Shown here one piece after another: positions 44,549 through 54,365 of a DNA stretch of 64,000 nt. Every line of letters begins with the position of its first letter. Positions within the stretch are counted from its first letter, which is position 1. Source of the DNA: Shinisaurus crocodilurus (Eukaryota > Chordata > Lepidosauria > Squamata > Shinisauridae); contig CM037883.1 in assembly GCA_021292165.1 (NCBI GenBank), positions 6,364,934-6,428,933 on the forward strand, read 5' to 3'. Under the pieces are notes generated by a model. It did no database searches and was not told the origin of the DNA. It worked only from the letters and a program-made list of their open reading frames with translations. A program made the position numbers and the translations under genes.

Positions 44549-44806
44549 CAGTAATACCTTGGATTGCAAGTAACTTGGTCTGAGAGCGTTTTGCAAGACA
44601 AGCAATTTTTTAATATAAATTTTGACTCAATAAACAAGCGACGTCACGTCTTGCAATACAAGTAGTGTAGGGATGTAACCGCTCACCTCGAGCGGGCCGA
44701 AATCGGCCCTGCTCATGCCTGGCAGAGACTCGCTTTGATATAAGAGTGTTTTGGATTACAAGCACGGTTCCAGAACGAATTATGCTTGCAATCCAAGGTA
44801 TTACTG
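44549..44806. mobile_element. mariner/Tigger-like MITE with a foreign internal patch
   Basis: CAGTAATACCTTGGATTGC .. CAATCCAAGGTATTACTG between TA dinucleotides. The centre (about 44670-44730) is GC-rich sequence absent from the other two copies. Confidence 0.9.
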
Positions 44807-44828
44807 TACTCAGTGCCTGTCCACCTAA

Positions 44829-45410
44829 GGTGGCCATGTGTCCTTCTTTACAGAGGACAGTCCTCTCTTTGAAGGAAAGATGAGTCCTCTATTTGAAGGG
44901 CTGCCTGATTCAAGTCCAGCATAAACATAAAGAACCATACAAGGCTGGGAGAGCATCATGACGCCTGATGTTGCCCATCCACAATTACCACCTGTGCAGG
45001 CAGGCATCCAGATCACCTGCTCATAGTCTTACCCACTACAGTGAGATGTATTTCTATTTAAGAAAGCCAGCGTGATGTAGTAGTTAAGAGTGTTGGACTG
45101 GGACTCAGGAGATCCGGGTTCTAGTCCCCACTCAGCCATGAAGCTCACTGGGTGACTTTGGGCCAGACACTGACTCTCAGCCTAACTTACCTCACAGGGT
45201 TGTTGTGAGGATAAAATAGAGAGGAGGAGGAGGATTCTGCAAGCTGCCTTGCGTTCCTTGCAGGAAAAATGGTGGGCTATAAATATAACAAATAAATAAA
45301 TAAGATATCATAAATATTTCTAAATTTGCACCTATACATATTAGCATGTGCAAATTTTATGCAAAACTATGTACGTACTCTTTTTTTGGTGCTGCATTTC
45401 CTCCTTTTTT
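44829..45410 (+). mobile_element. GAGGACAGTCCTC-type MITE split by a SINE
   Basis: Same element as at 10915; interrupted by the SINE 45064-45303 and resumed at AAATATTTCTAAATTTGCACC. Confidence 0.8.
45064..45303 (+). mobile_element. tRNA-headed SINE inserted in a MITE
   Basis: GCCAGCGTGATGTAGTAGTTAAG head and GCTATAAATATAACAAATAAATAAATAAG tail. It splits the GAGGACAGTCCTC-type element (44829-45410) within an otherwise continuous match to the copy at 10918. Confidence 0.9.
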
Positions 45411-45604
45411 GGTGATGGATAAATGCCCCCCCCAGGCCCAACAGAGGGGACAATCAGAAAAGCAGACATCCCATTTGAGTGTGACAGCTATTCATGCTGG
45501 GTTTTCCCAATGGATCCGCCTTCTTATATCCTGGGCAGGTTCATTCAGGTCCTTCAAGTAAATACGAGGATATGCTACTGCCATTGTCTATCCTTGACCG
45601 CTAA

Positions 45605-45692
45605 AAAGATGCAATCCTATGCAAGTTTAGACAGGGACATGCTGGGAGTTGTAGGCCTATTTTCTGTCTAAACCTGAATAGGATTGCGCCCA
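45605..45692. mobile_element. GGGCGCAATCC-type MITE, one arm lost
   Basis: GATGCAATCCTATGCAAGTTTAGACAG then directly the right arm; end AATAGGATTGCGCCC. Confidence 0.75.
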
Positions 45693-45699
45693 AAGAATT

Positions 45700-46315
45700 C
45701 TAATGTGGATGCCAGAAAACACATGACAACCCAGAATGGATTCTGTCAGTCAGTAGTACAAAAATGAAACATAAAATTGGATTGATTTATAGTATACATT
45801 GCTACAGAACGGGAACAAGATGTATTAAACATGGGAAAATTCACAGCGTGGATTACAAACCTTGGAGCTAATTTACAGTCATTTAATCACACATTTTAAT
45901 GAGATAGAAATGGGATGCATAAATGCAGAATAATTAAGCATGACATGCAAGCCATCATGGCAATCTTAATCTCCCCTAATGATATATATTTTTCATCCAG
46001 ACAAAACAGATTTACAAAGTTTAACAAAGATGTTTTATAGCAGGGAACTTTATTAAAAAGTGCCAACTGTTTACCTGCTGCTCTAATTTCTAAATTTCCC
46101 ATGGGGAAAAATGTACTGTATAAAAGAATTCATTAGCATACCAAAAAAGCCCCCCCTCCCCCCGCCCAATCCACCATTCACAAGTAGTATGGCATTTTAC
46201 AGCAGCCAGGTAAATTAGCAGTCAGGTGAAGATGATGGTGCTTATAATGGGAGGTGGATGGGATTCCATATGGGCAAGATGGTCACTTGGAGGGCAAAGA
46301 TGGATGGGTTTCTTT
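45700..46315. other. no gene seen; possible conserved noncoding DNA
   Basis: AT-rich single-copy sequence with many TAAT/ATTA words (AGAATAATTAAGC, CATTTAATC). No repeats recognised from 45720 to 46130. Confidence 0.35.
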
Positions 46316-46317
46316 CA

Positions 46318-46571
46318 GGTAGGGCAGCCACGTGTCCTCTTTTACATTGGAGTCTCCTCTTTTTGAAGGGCTGCCAGAGGACCACCCTCTGTTTGAAGGG
46401 CTGTCCTGTCCAATTGCACTTTCAAAGATGAAGAACCATAAAAATTGTTGCCCATCAACAGTGAGCACCTGGGCAGCAGACTGAACAGGCAGGCACGGGG
46501 GGTCACCTGGTCACACATTTTCACACTATGAGATTGTATTTCTATTTAAATTACAATAACTGTTTATAAAC
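46318..46571 (+). mobile_element. GAGGACAGTCCTC-type MITE, cut by a hAT end
   Basis: GCAGCCACGTGTCCTCTTTTAC .. ATTACAATAACTGTTTATAAAC, then the CAGGGATG terminus. Confidence 0.75.
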
Positions 46572-47041
46572 CAGGGATGGGGACGAGGACTCGAGGACTC
46601 GACTCGTGAGTCGGACTGAGTCCCCCCTCTGACTCGGCTCGGACTCGAGTCCCAATATTTTTAATGGGACTCGAGACTCGACTCAGGACTCGAGACCAAG
46701 GACTCTTCAACATCCCTGGGCTGTGCCAGAAGGAGTGGAGAGGAGCGTGATTGCCAGCGAAGAGCGCATGGAAGCAAGGTGTGCCGCTGCTCGGCCACTA
46801 TGGATGGCTACCAGGAGTGCAGCCCCAACCGTGTGTCAAGATTTACCGGTATTTTGATTGATGTGTTGCATACTTGGGAGAGGCAGAGGAAAGACCTGAG
46901 ATTACTCTGTGTGGCTGCTCTCTGAGTGTGTTTCTGGTTCCAGCAAGTTCATCACCAGTGGAGCGGGTGTTCATTGAGGGTGGAATTGTGATGAGATCTC
47001 ACCATTCCAGAATGGGGGCCAAACATTTAAAAATAAATTAA
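46572..47041 (+). mobile_element. hAT end plus transposase C-terminal remnant (CAGGGATG / GACTCGAGTC family)
   Basis: Terminus CAGGGATGGGGAC at 46572, then arrays of GACTCGAG-like motifs to about 46718. At 46937-47041 the plus strand encodes VPASSSPVERVF, then EGGIVMRSHHSRMGAKHL and a stop, the hAT-family C-terminal dimerisation (hATC) motif. Upstream coding is deleted or shifted. The terminus and next 50 bases are the inverse of the right end of the element at 47605-48296, tying transposase and MITEs to one family. Confidence 0.75.
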
Positions 47042-47044
47042 TTA

Positions 47045-47100
47045 ATTAAAGCTGCAATGGATAAGGAGCCCCCACAGACACAGGAGTCACCACCTCCCCG
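47045..47100. mobile_element. CAGTGGAGGC-type MITE end fragment
   Basis: AAAGCTGCAATGGATAAGGAGCCCCCACAGACACAGGAGTCACC: the right end, subtype of 50086. It cuts off the transposase remnant to its left. Confidence 0.65.
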
Positions 47101-47424
47101 GCAGGATCATCTCACTATCATTTCAATCATTCCAGAAACCACCTAAACATTTCCCTTCCAGTTCGGCCTTCACAACGTGGCTGCCAATGAGGACGCGCCG
47201 GACATATTTTTGCATTAAGCAGCAAGTGGCGGCTAAAAAGCAATTGCTGGAGATGACAAAGATGAAACGTGCTCGCTCGATGGGAATTGCAACTGTGACG
47301 GGGGCTTGTGAGCTCAGCTGCATCCTTACACCAGCAGAAACAGGAAAAGCCTCATCTGGTCAGAAATGAGGCGTGTGCTTTAAGAGGCTTTAATCTGTAA
47401 CCACAGGCTATTTAGCAACAGTTT

Positions 47425-47562
47425 CCAGAGGGCCGGACCGGTTCACCTGTTGCAGCAAAAGTAGATATACCGTCCCACCACTGGAATGCCTCCCCCCGCC
47501 CAAAGAGCTTCTCCTAAATGAAATGCAGTCCTTGGGCTGAAAGAGGTCCGACACCCCTGACC
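47425..47562. mobile_element. GGCCC-type hAT, right part
   Basis: CAGAGGGCCGGACCGG, CCACTGGAATGCC, CTTGGGCTGAAAGAGGTCCGACACCCCTG. Confidence 0.7.
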
Positions 47563-47604
47563 TGATGGGAACATTTGCCCCTCAGCAGCTGCACTGGAAT
47601 CTAC

Positions 47605-48035
47605 CAGGGATGTTGAAGAGTCCTTGGTCTCGAGTCATGAGTCGAGTCACGAGTCTTTGGACCCGAGTCTCAAGTCCAAGTCCAAGTCCTTGGTCCAAAA
47701 TGGTGACTCACGAGTCCCAAGTCCTGAGTCACTCCCAAAACTGACTCCACGAGTCCCTATTAAAATCAATGGGGTTTTTCCCCAACAAAATAAGGTTACT
47801 TCAGATTATGTGGCTTAAATAAATTCTAGGCACAAGTGTGCCTTTTTATTTCAAAACTCTGCAACTGATTTTGGCAAGAACAGACCAGGCAGACAAACCC
47901 AAAATAACCAGGCAGGCAGAGGAGGCAGGGAAGCCCAAAGCAGGCAGGCAGAGGCCTTTGTCTTGGACAATTCAAACTGTGGAACTGCACTGGTTAAGAA
48001 GAGACCAGGCAAGCAGAGGAGGCAGGGAACCCCAA

Positions 48036-48067
<32 letters not shown>

Positions 48068-48296
48068 TGCCCTTTGTCTTGGACAATTCAACTGTTGAAC
48101 TTGATCTTCACTGGCGATCGCACTCCTCTCCACTCCTTCTGGCACAGCCCAGGGATGTTGACGAGGCCTTGGTCTCGAGTCCCGAGTCGAGTCTCGAGTC
48201 CCATTAAAAATATTGGGACTCGAGTCCAAGTCGAGTCAGAGGGGGGACTCAGTCCGACTCACGAGTTGAGTCCTCGAGTCTGAGTCCCCATCCCTG
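47605..48296. mobile_element. 692-bp GACTCGAGTC-array hAT element with TSD
   Basis: CAGGGATGTTGAAGAGTCC .. GAGTCCCCATCCCTG, flanked by GAATCTAC/GAATCTAT (47597-47604; 48297-48304). Both ends (about 150 bases each) are dense arrays of GAGTC/CTCGAG half-sites. The middle holds a CAGG(CAGG)n tract (48040-48068) and an internal CAGGGATG. Confidence 0.9.
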
Positions 48297-48304
48297 GAAT
48301 CTAT

Positions 48305-48790
48305 GCAGGGTGAGGCAAGTAGTTACAAGTGCTTTACCAATACAGGATAAGGTCTGTTGTTGTTCTTCCGTGCACGCCCGGCAGCCTTTTTACACTCCAG
48401 CAATCCTGCATGCCCAAACCCACCCCCTCTTTCTGCATTCGGATTGCAGTCACGGGAGGGATGGTGACCTGTGCGTGAGGGGTGCTTCTGTGTGTGTTGG
48501 AGAGACAGTCAGCAAGACCTTTTGACCCACATTCATGTCATTTGCATTTTAATTAACTCTGGAAGGCTAATTTGCACTGTCAGTGAGGTAGGAGGTTGCA
48601 TAATGCTCTCGTTAACCAGGGTGGCGTATTTGTCAGTTGAATGTTCCCTAAACCAGCTGTAGCTTTGTAATAATCCATTTAATTGGTACACAAACAGGCT
48701 GCTAAATAATATCCCTTTGCTTAAATTCCCACCCACCATTCTATGGGAAAGAGCTTTGGCAGGATCATTCCCTGCCATGGCAATCATTCA
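48305..48790. other. no gene seen; possible conserved noncoding DNA
   Basis: Contains ATTTGCAT followed by TTTAATTAAC near 48540-48560, and TAATTTGC and TTAATTGG words; no repeat match inside the window. Confidence 0.35.
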
Positions 48791-48942
48791 GCTAACACTG
48801 CAATCCTATGCAATGTCTACTAAAAATTAAGTCCTATTGAACCCAGTAAGTTCTGTTAAGTATGTCCTGTTACTCCCAGGTAAAGCCTTAAGCTGGATGT
48901 GAATTGTTGTCCCAACTTCATAGCCCCTTCACATCCTACTCC

Positions 48943-49072
48943 AGCCTTCCCCAGCCAGGCACTCTCCGGATGTGTTTGACTACAGTGCCCATCACCCCCA
49001 GCCAGCATGGCTGTCCTGGCTGGGGATGATGGGAGAAGGTGTCAAACACATCCGGAGGGCACCTGGGCTGCC
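48943..49072. mobile_element. CAGCCTTCCCCAACC-type hAT MITE
   Basis: CAGCCTTCCCCAGCCAGGC..GTGTTTGACTACAG left arm; GATGATGGGAGAAGGTGTC and GGGCACCTGGGCTG right arm. Confidence 0.75.
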
Positions 49073-49127
49073 CTACTCTGTCCTTGTCCTGTTTGCTCCA
49101 GTTATCCTGTGAAGAAAATTTCTAAAC

Positions 49128-49352
49128 CAGTGTGGTGTAGTGGTTAGAGTTTTGGACTGGGGAGATTCGGGATCTAGTCCCCTGCTGAACCATGAAACTC
49201 ACTGGGTGACTTTGGGCCAGCCACTGAGTCTCAGACTAACCTACCTCACAGGGTTGTTGTGAGGATAACATGGAGAGGAAGAGGACCATGCCAGCCGCCT
49301 TGGGTTCCTTGCAAGAGGAAAAAAGGCATGATATAAATGTAACAGATGACAA
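49128..49352 (+). mobile_element. tRNA-headed SINE (Sauria type)
   Basis: Head CCAGTGTGGTGTAGTGGTTAG; a small deletion spans the B box (GGGATCTAGTCCCC); tail AAAAAAGGCATGATATAAATGTAACAG. Confidence 0.85.
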
Positions 49353-49534
49353 CAACAAAACAACTTTTAAAAAAACTCATTTGAACCTCCAGGACATTTC
49401 CCCACTCAGGAGGAGAGCAGAAATTGAGGAGAGTCAAGCACCCGTGCCGAGTGAGGAGCTCTTGACTTCCACAACACTTTAATGTTGGGAGACGTGACCA
49501 CGCATAAGCAGCAGAGTGCCTTCCTGCTACGGAA

Positions 49535-49738
49535 AGGGGTGTGTGGAATGCCGTTCCCCTTCTAAAAGGTTGAAAGGCCTCTACTAAGGCTTAGTTATGG
49601 GCAGTGAGAGCTTCAAGCTACAGTATGCTGGTATGGTGGCCTTTTGCCTTTAGCCCCACCCACGACTGGAATGCGGCCCCCGAGAGCTTCTGTGAAATTG
49701 AATTTGGCCCTTGGGCTGAAAGAGGTTCCACACCCTGG
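49535..49738. mobile_element. GGCCC-type hAT, right part
   Basis: GGTTGAAAGGCCTCTACTAAGGC, CGACTGGAATGCGGCCCC, TTGGGCTGAAAGAGGTTCCACACCCTG. Confidence 0.7.
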
Positions 49739-49990
49739 TTTAACGAGCCTCTTCCCAATTGCACTGCTACTTCTGATTGCAACCTTCTGCAATTTTTCTT
49801 TTCTTTCCTTTTTTCAAGAAGCCATTGAGAGACTGTCACGTCTTTCTGCAGCATCTACTTTGACCCTTAGCCTTTGCACTAAGTAGCACCGACAGAGTTA
49901 GCCCTTTAAGTGCAGTGCATCGCCCGCATGCCGACGCCGGTTCCAGTGGGACGCGGTCGCACTCTTCCACATAGTTTGAAGGTATTCTAA

Positions 49991-50599
49991 TAGTGGTGTA
50001 GCAGAGCCAGGACTCACAGGGATGCAATACCGGTATGTTTTTCTTAGCAGGGATGCTAACATCATCTGCCGCTCCTGCAGAATTCCAGTAGAGGCTGGTG
50101 ACTCCTATTCCAGTGGGGCTCCTAATCCATCACAGGTTTTATTTGGAGCATTAATGGAGCTATCCATTGTGCTGAACTCCACCCCCCAAAATAGGTTTGC
50201 CACCACGGATAGCTCCTATAAAGCTCCAAATAAACGCTGCAATGGATTAGGAGCCCCACTGACACAGGGAGTCACCAGCCCCCCACTGCAGAATTCCCTG
50301 TTCCCTCTGAGCATAGCTGCAGTTCTCAGAGTAGCTGGGGTGAGCAGGGCAGGGGAATTAATTTTCCCAGCAAAAGTATATTGTTCTTCCCTCTTGCAGT
50401 GCAAAGTATTTGGGCCAATTCAGGCCCATTAGCTGTACAACACAGACCTGCCGCTGGTGGAGCTGAAAACTGCTAGAACTGGTTTGTTGAGATGAGTCCA
50501 TACAGCTGCCTGCATTTTTTGGATTCCTGGGTGAGTGGCTATGGAGATTGCCATGATGAGAGCTGAGCCAGCACTTCAAAATTCACCACTACATCACTG
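49991..50599. mobile_element. CAGTGGTGTAG-type hAT with nested MITE
   Basis: TAGTGGTGTAGCAGAGCCAGG .. CACTACATCACTG, flanked by TATTCTAA/TACTCTAA (7 of 8). Nested element at 50086-50288. Confidence 0.85.
50086..50288. mobile_element. CAGTGGAGGC-type MITE, perfect TSD, nested
   Basis: CAGTAGAGGCTGGTGACTCC .. GGAGTCACCAGCCCCCCACTG, 203 bases, flanked by exact CAGAATTC at 50078-50085 and 50289-50296, inside the hAT copy 49991-50599. Confidence 0.95.
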
Positions 50600-50609
50600 T
50601 ACTCTAAAA

Positions 50610-51350
50610 CCTGCAGTGGGAGGCAAATGTTCGTCCTGAGAACTGTTCTGTTATGCCGTTATCTGGAAAAGGCATTTAGAGAATTGTGTGACTCCTCTGG
50701 CACAAGCCTAAAGCAGTGACAGCAGGCACTGCGGCTTTATCCATCACAAGGACACCATTTGGGCCATAGCCAAACACATTAGAAGTGATGTAACACACAG
50801 GATGAATGCCAAATTCATATGCTACTGGGAGCACATCTCTTGTCTTATATTCTCTTCTATGCGGAAGGAATCTTAAACCTGGTCAAAAATAAAGCTACCA
50901 GCACAAGTGAGATCGATGATCGGCACAAAATCCGCACATTAACACTTCTTTTGCGGTGGTCGGGTGATTTTCACATTGAAATCTTTACCGATATTGTTGA
51001 ACTTGCTCTGGAAATGGGAGACGCTCTCTCAACTGCACATCCCAGAAGGCACCGGAGGCCTCTTCTGGCCGTCAGTCCCTTGAGAAACAGCTCATCGTCT
51101 TCCACTAAAATGCTGCTGTTCGTTCCACTTCCAGGGAATTGTAAAAGTTAGAAGAGTTCAGGGCTGGATTAGCCATCATGCTAATAAGCACTCTACAGTG
51201 GTAGTCTTCAACGTTTTCTGATTTGGGACTCACCTTGAGCCTGTTAGGAGCTGCTGCTACATTTTTGAGCGTGTATGTATATGGTGGAAGCACTGCTGGT
51301 GTGACCCACATTAGTTCAGGCTGCAGGCTGTTGTGGGTCCTGAGACTAGA
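50610..51350. other. no gene seen
   Basis: 51190-51345 resembles a hAT body (GATTTGGGACTCACC..GTGGGTCCTGAG); the rest is unassigned. Confidence 0.35.
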
Positions 51351-51351
51351 G

Positions 51352-51435
51352 CAGCCTTCCCCAACCCGATGGCCTCCAAATGTATTGGACTACAACTCCC
51401 TCCATCCCCAACCAGCATGGCCATGATTGGCTGTT
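51352..51435. mobile_element. CAGCCTTCCCCAACC-type MITE, left half
   Basis: CAGCCTTCCCCAACCCGATG, TATTGGACTACAACTCCC, CCAGCATGGCC; breaks off in the second arm. Confidence 0.7.
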
Positions 51436-51807
51436 ATAGGACCTACTTTTAGGACCTACCTACATGGGACCTACTTTTATTTTTATTTTGTTACTAGGTA
51501 ATGGACCCTTCTTAAAGAATAAGCCAGTCTTCATTAATCAATTAATCAAAGCATGAATTATATGTTAGTTACATGTATTTTCATATTCAAGCAGTTCAAG
51601 AGATAGCATAACAAACAATTTATCTCCTGGCATGAACCTACCTGTATACTACATTCATCATCTAAGGCCATCCAGGTGCCTCCTCCAATGGAAGCTTGGA
51701 AGGTGGCAAAAAGGGAGAGGACCTTCTTGGTGGTGCCCCCCCAGTTATGGAATGATAGCCCCAATCTCCATAATTGATCTCCAGTGTTGGTCTGCCTGGC
51801 ACCAACA

Positions 51808-52000
51808 CTGACCTTGTTCGCATGACATGACAACGCATCGAGGGCAGCTAGCCACGATGGGTTGTCATGCCATGCAAACCTGGACTGCTTTCCACAGGTT
51901 AGCTTATTTTTCATGAACAAGCCACCCTGACAACCCATGGCTTGGTCTAGGGGTTGTTCGAACCCCAATGGGTTGTCATGTTGTCCGAACCCAGGAGAGC
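51808..52000. mobile_element. related GGTTCGCATGACATG-type element
   Basis: TTGTTCGCATGACATGACAACG .. GGGTTGTCATGTTGTCCGAACCCAG; the right terminus resembles the 14254 subtype. Confidence 0.65.
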
Positions 52001-53520
52001 AATTTCATTGTGGGTTGCCAGGATCAGCTAGAGAGCCGCTCTGCAAGAGCGACAAAAAAGCCTGTGCCGCTTGCTTTTGAGATCTCACCAGTGACTGCCC
52101 TTCCAGCAATGCCGAAATGGCACTTTGGAAGGACCATTCCCTGGCTTTTTTCATTTATATTTTGGAATCTCAAAAATGCGCAGTTGGGGTAGTAATTTTC
52201 TTTCATAGATTTCATAGATCATAGAGTTTTACTGTTGTTGTTGTTGTTGTTGTTCAGTCTTTCACAACTGTGCAAATGCACTCTAGCAGCTGTCTGATAT
52301 GTGTAGTCTTGCCTAGTCAATTTCCTTGTATATTTCAGCAATCAAAGGGCACACCAAAGTGGAGCAGGCAACATACAAGGAAATTGAGAAGAGGAGGCAG
52401 CATATAGACTAATTTGCACACCGTTGCAAAGGACTGGGGGAGAAATAATAGCAAACAATAGCATAATTTCAGGATCGGATGTGTTTTTAAACATGCTTTT
52501 GTCATCGGTCAGGCCTCAGCATGGAAGATCTTTTCAAAGTTCCAGATGCAACAGGAGAGGGCAGGTCTTGAAAAGCGGAGCTGGTTTCAGGGAGCTGTCC
52601 AGATGTGTTTGGTAGCTGAGGACCCTGGGAGAGCTCCCAGTGACAGCAGAAGTTGAGCCAATAAATCCCAAAGCCCTTATTAAGTAGTCAATAACTCCCA
52701 TGATCCCTGATCTTTGGCCAAGCAGACTGGGGCTGATGGGAGTTGCAGTCTAAAACAACTGGAGGGCACAAAGTTGCCTACCCCTGCTCTACTGGGGTGG
52801 GGTAGATCCCCAGTCACAGCTCCACCCCTCAGCTGAAGTTGCAAATATCCTTAAAGCATCCTTGTATTGAACAACTCACCTATGGCGACCAGGAGTTCCA
52901 TGCAAGGGAGTGAGCAGATGGGCGGAAGAGAGGTGGATGGCTCCATCCCATCTCTGCAGCCTGCTTGGTTTCTGTGCTAACGGTATAGGAAGGCCTGTTT
53001 CTTCCTCCACGTCCAGCACAGAAATGCAGTGGACTGATGGAGTTGGTTCTACCAGTAAACTTGGTAGAAGGCAATTAAAAAAAAAATTTTTTTTACTAGC
53101 CTGGCCATGCAGGAGGGAAATTCTTCTTTTCTGCAGCCTGCATGAACATGCAAGTGACTAGCCTCTTAGCAGGCTAGTAAAGAATTCTGCTGGCTAGTGA
53201 CTTTGGTGGGCTTATTTATAAGGCTGCCTTAAAGGTACGGTGCTCTTGGGCTTAACGGTTCTATTGAGCAACCTCGCATTGTGTCCAACAGCTTCTGTGA
53301 CAAGGAGTGTAAACAGACTGGGCAGCTGGTGGACCGATCCAGACTTCACTCACAAGGACTGAGCTATTGGTCCAAAGCTGGGATTCCATTTGCTCTGCTA
53401 GGGATCTTTGTCAGAGAAATCAGAGGACTCTCTGTCATATTACTGTCCTAAGTGGAAGAAAGTGTTTTGCATAGAGACATGTTCAGGTTACCTTAACCCC
53501 TATCTGCAGTGTGTAGCGGT
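52000..53520. other. no gene seen
   Basis: A (TTG)n run near 52233-52252 and the decayed MITE at 52680. Sequence around 52800-53300 is unassigned. Confidence 0.4.
52680..52790. mobile_element. CAGCCTTCCCCAACC-type MITE, decayed
   Basis: AATAACTCCCATGATCCC and GATGGGAGTTGCAGTCTAAAAC arms, end AAGTTGCCTACCCCTGC. Confidence 0.6.
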
Positions 53521-53692
53521 ATGGCCTGTAGCTCACGCTGGCTCAGCTTGTCTGAGTGTGGAAAGCTAAGCAGGGTCAGGCCTGGTTATTAATTGGATGG
53601 GAGTCCCCTCCTCTAGTTTCCTGCATTGTGCAGGGGGTTGGACTCGATAGCCTTGTAGGCTCCTTCCAACTCTATAAGTCTATGAAATAGCC
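53521..53692 (+). mobile_element. 5S-headed SINE, CR1 tail
   Basis: Head ATGGCCTGTAGCTCACGCTG, 5S internal region with TTAATTGGATGGGAG, CR1 tail ending CTATAAGTCTATGAAAT. It is the sixth copy seen; all six are on the plus strand. Confidence 0.9.
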
Positions 53693-54099
53693 CAGACACA
53701 GACTGACCACCTGAGTAGGACGAACAAGGCTTAAAGTATCAACCTTTTTTTAAAAGGTCATAATCTTCCGTTTATATTGGCACAATGCAATGCATGTGGA
53801 CACCAAAGAAAAATATGCTGAAGGCTGCAATCCTATCCACACTTACTAGTGATTTAGTCCCATTGAATTCAGGGACGTATGTCTGAGTGAACAGTTGTAG
53901 GATGCAGCGGTCAGATACGGGAGCAAGACGACCCACAGCAGATCTCATATGAACAGCGTGTGTGCAGGGCTATGCTACTACACAGATGTAGGGCTGGATC
54001 CATATTTATGCTGGATCAACTGCACTGATGGAAGTGGGCGTCCCTGCCCCCTCTTTCCCATAGCAGCCCTTCCAGCCCCCTGAAAATGCTACACGGGAC

Positions 54100-54365
54100 G
54101 GAGATCTCATTATTTAAGCCATGGTGGGTTGCAGAGGCTGTGAGTGCCAGCTTGCCGATTCAAGCCCCCACTGTGGCTTCTCGTGTCATCCAAACCTGAT
54201 AAGAGTGGCTAGTTGAGGTGGTTATTAACACAAGCCGTGCCCAGCAAGGATAATTATGTAAATCGAGCTGGCACGCTCAATTTTGCATTTACGGCACACG
54301 CAGGGTGGTTAACAAGCTGCCGTGGCTTATTATTAACCACCTTTGTGTCATGCGAACCGGCCCAG
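54100..54365. mobile_element. related element, right end
   Basis: TGGTTATTAACACAAGCCGTG arm and TTGTGTCATGCGAACCGGCCC end. Confidence 0.6.

Noticed and set aside
46571..48297. A single 1.73-kb transposon with inverted CAGGGATG ends
   Set aside because: The outer flanks share no duplication, while 47605-48296 alone has GAATCTAC/GAATCTAT; the left end belongs to a separate element with its own transposase remnant.
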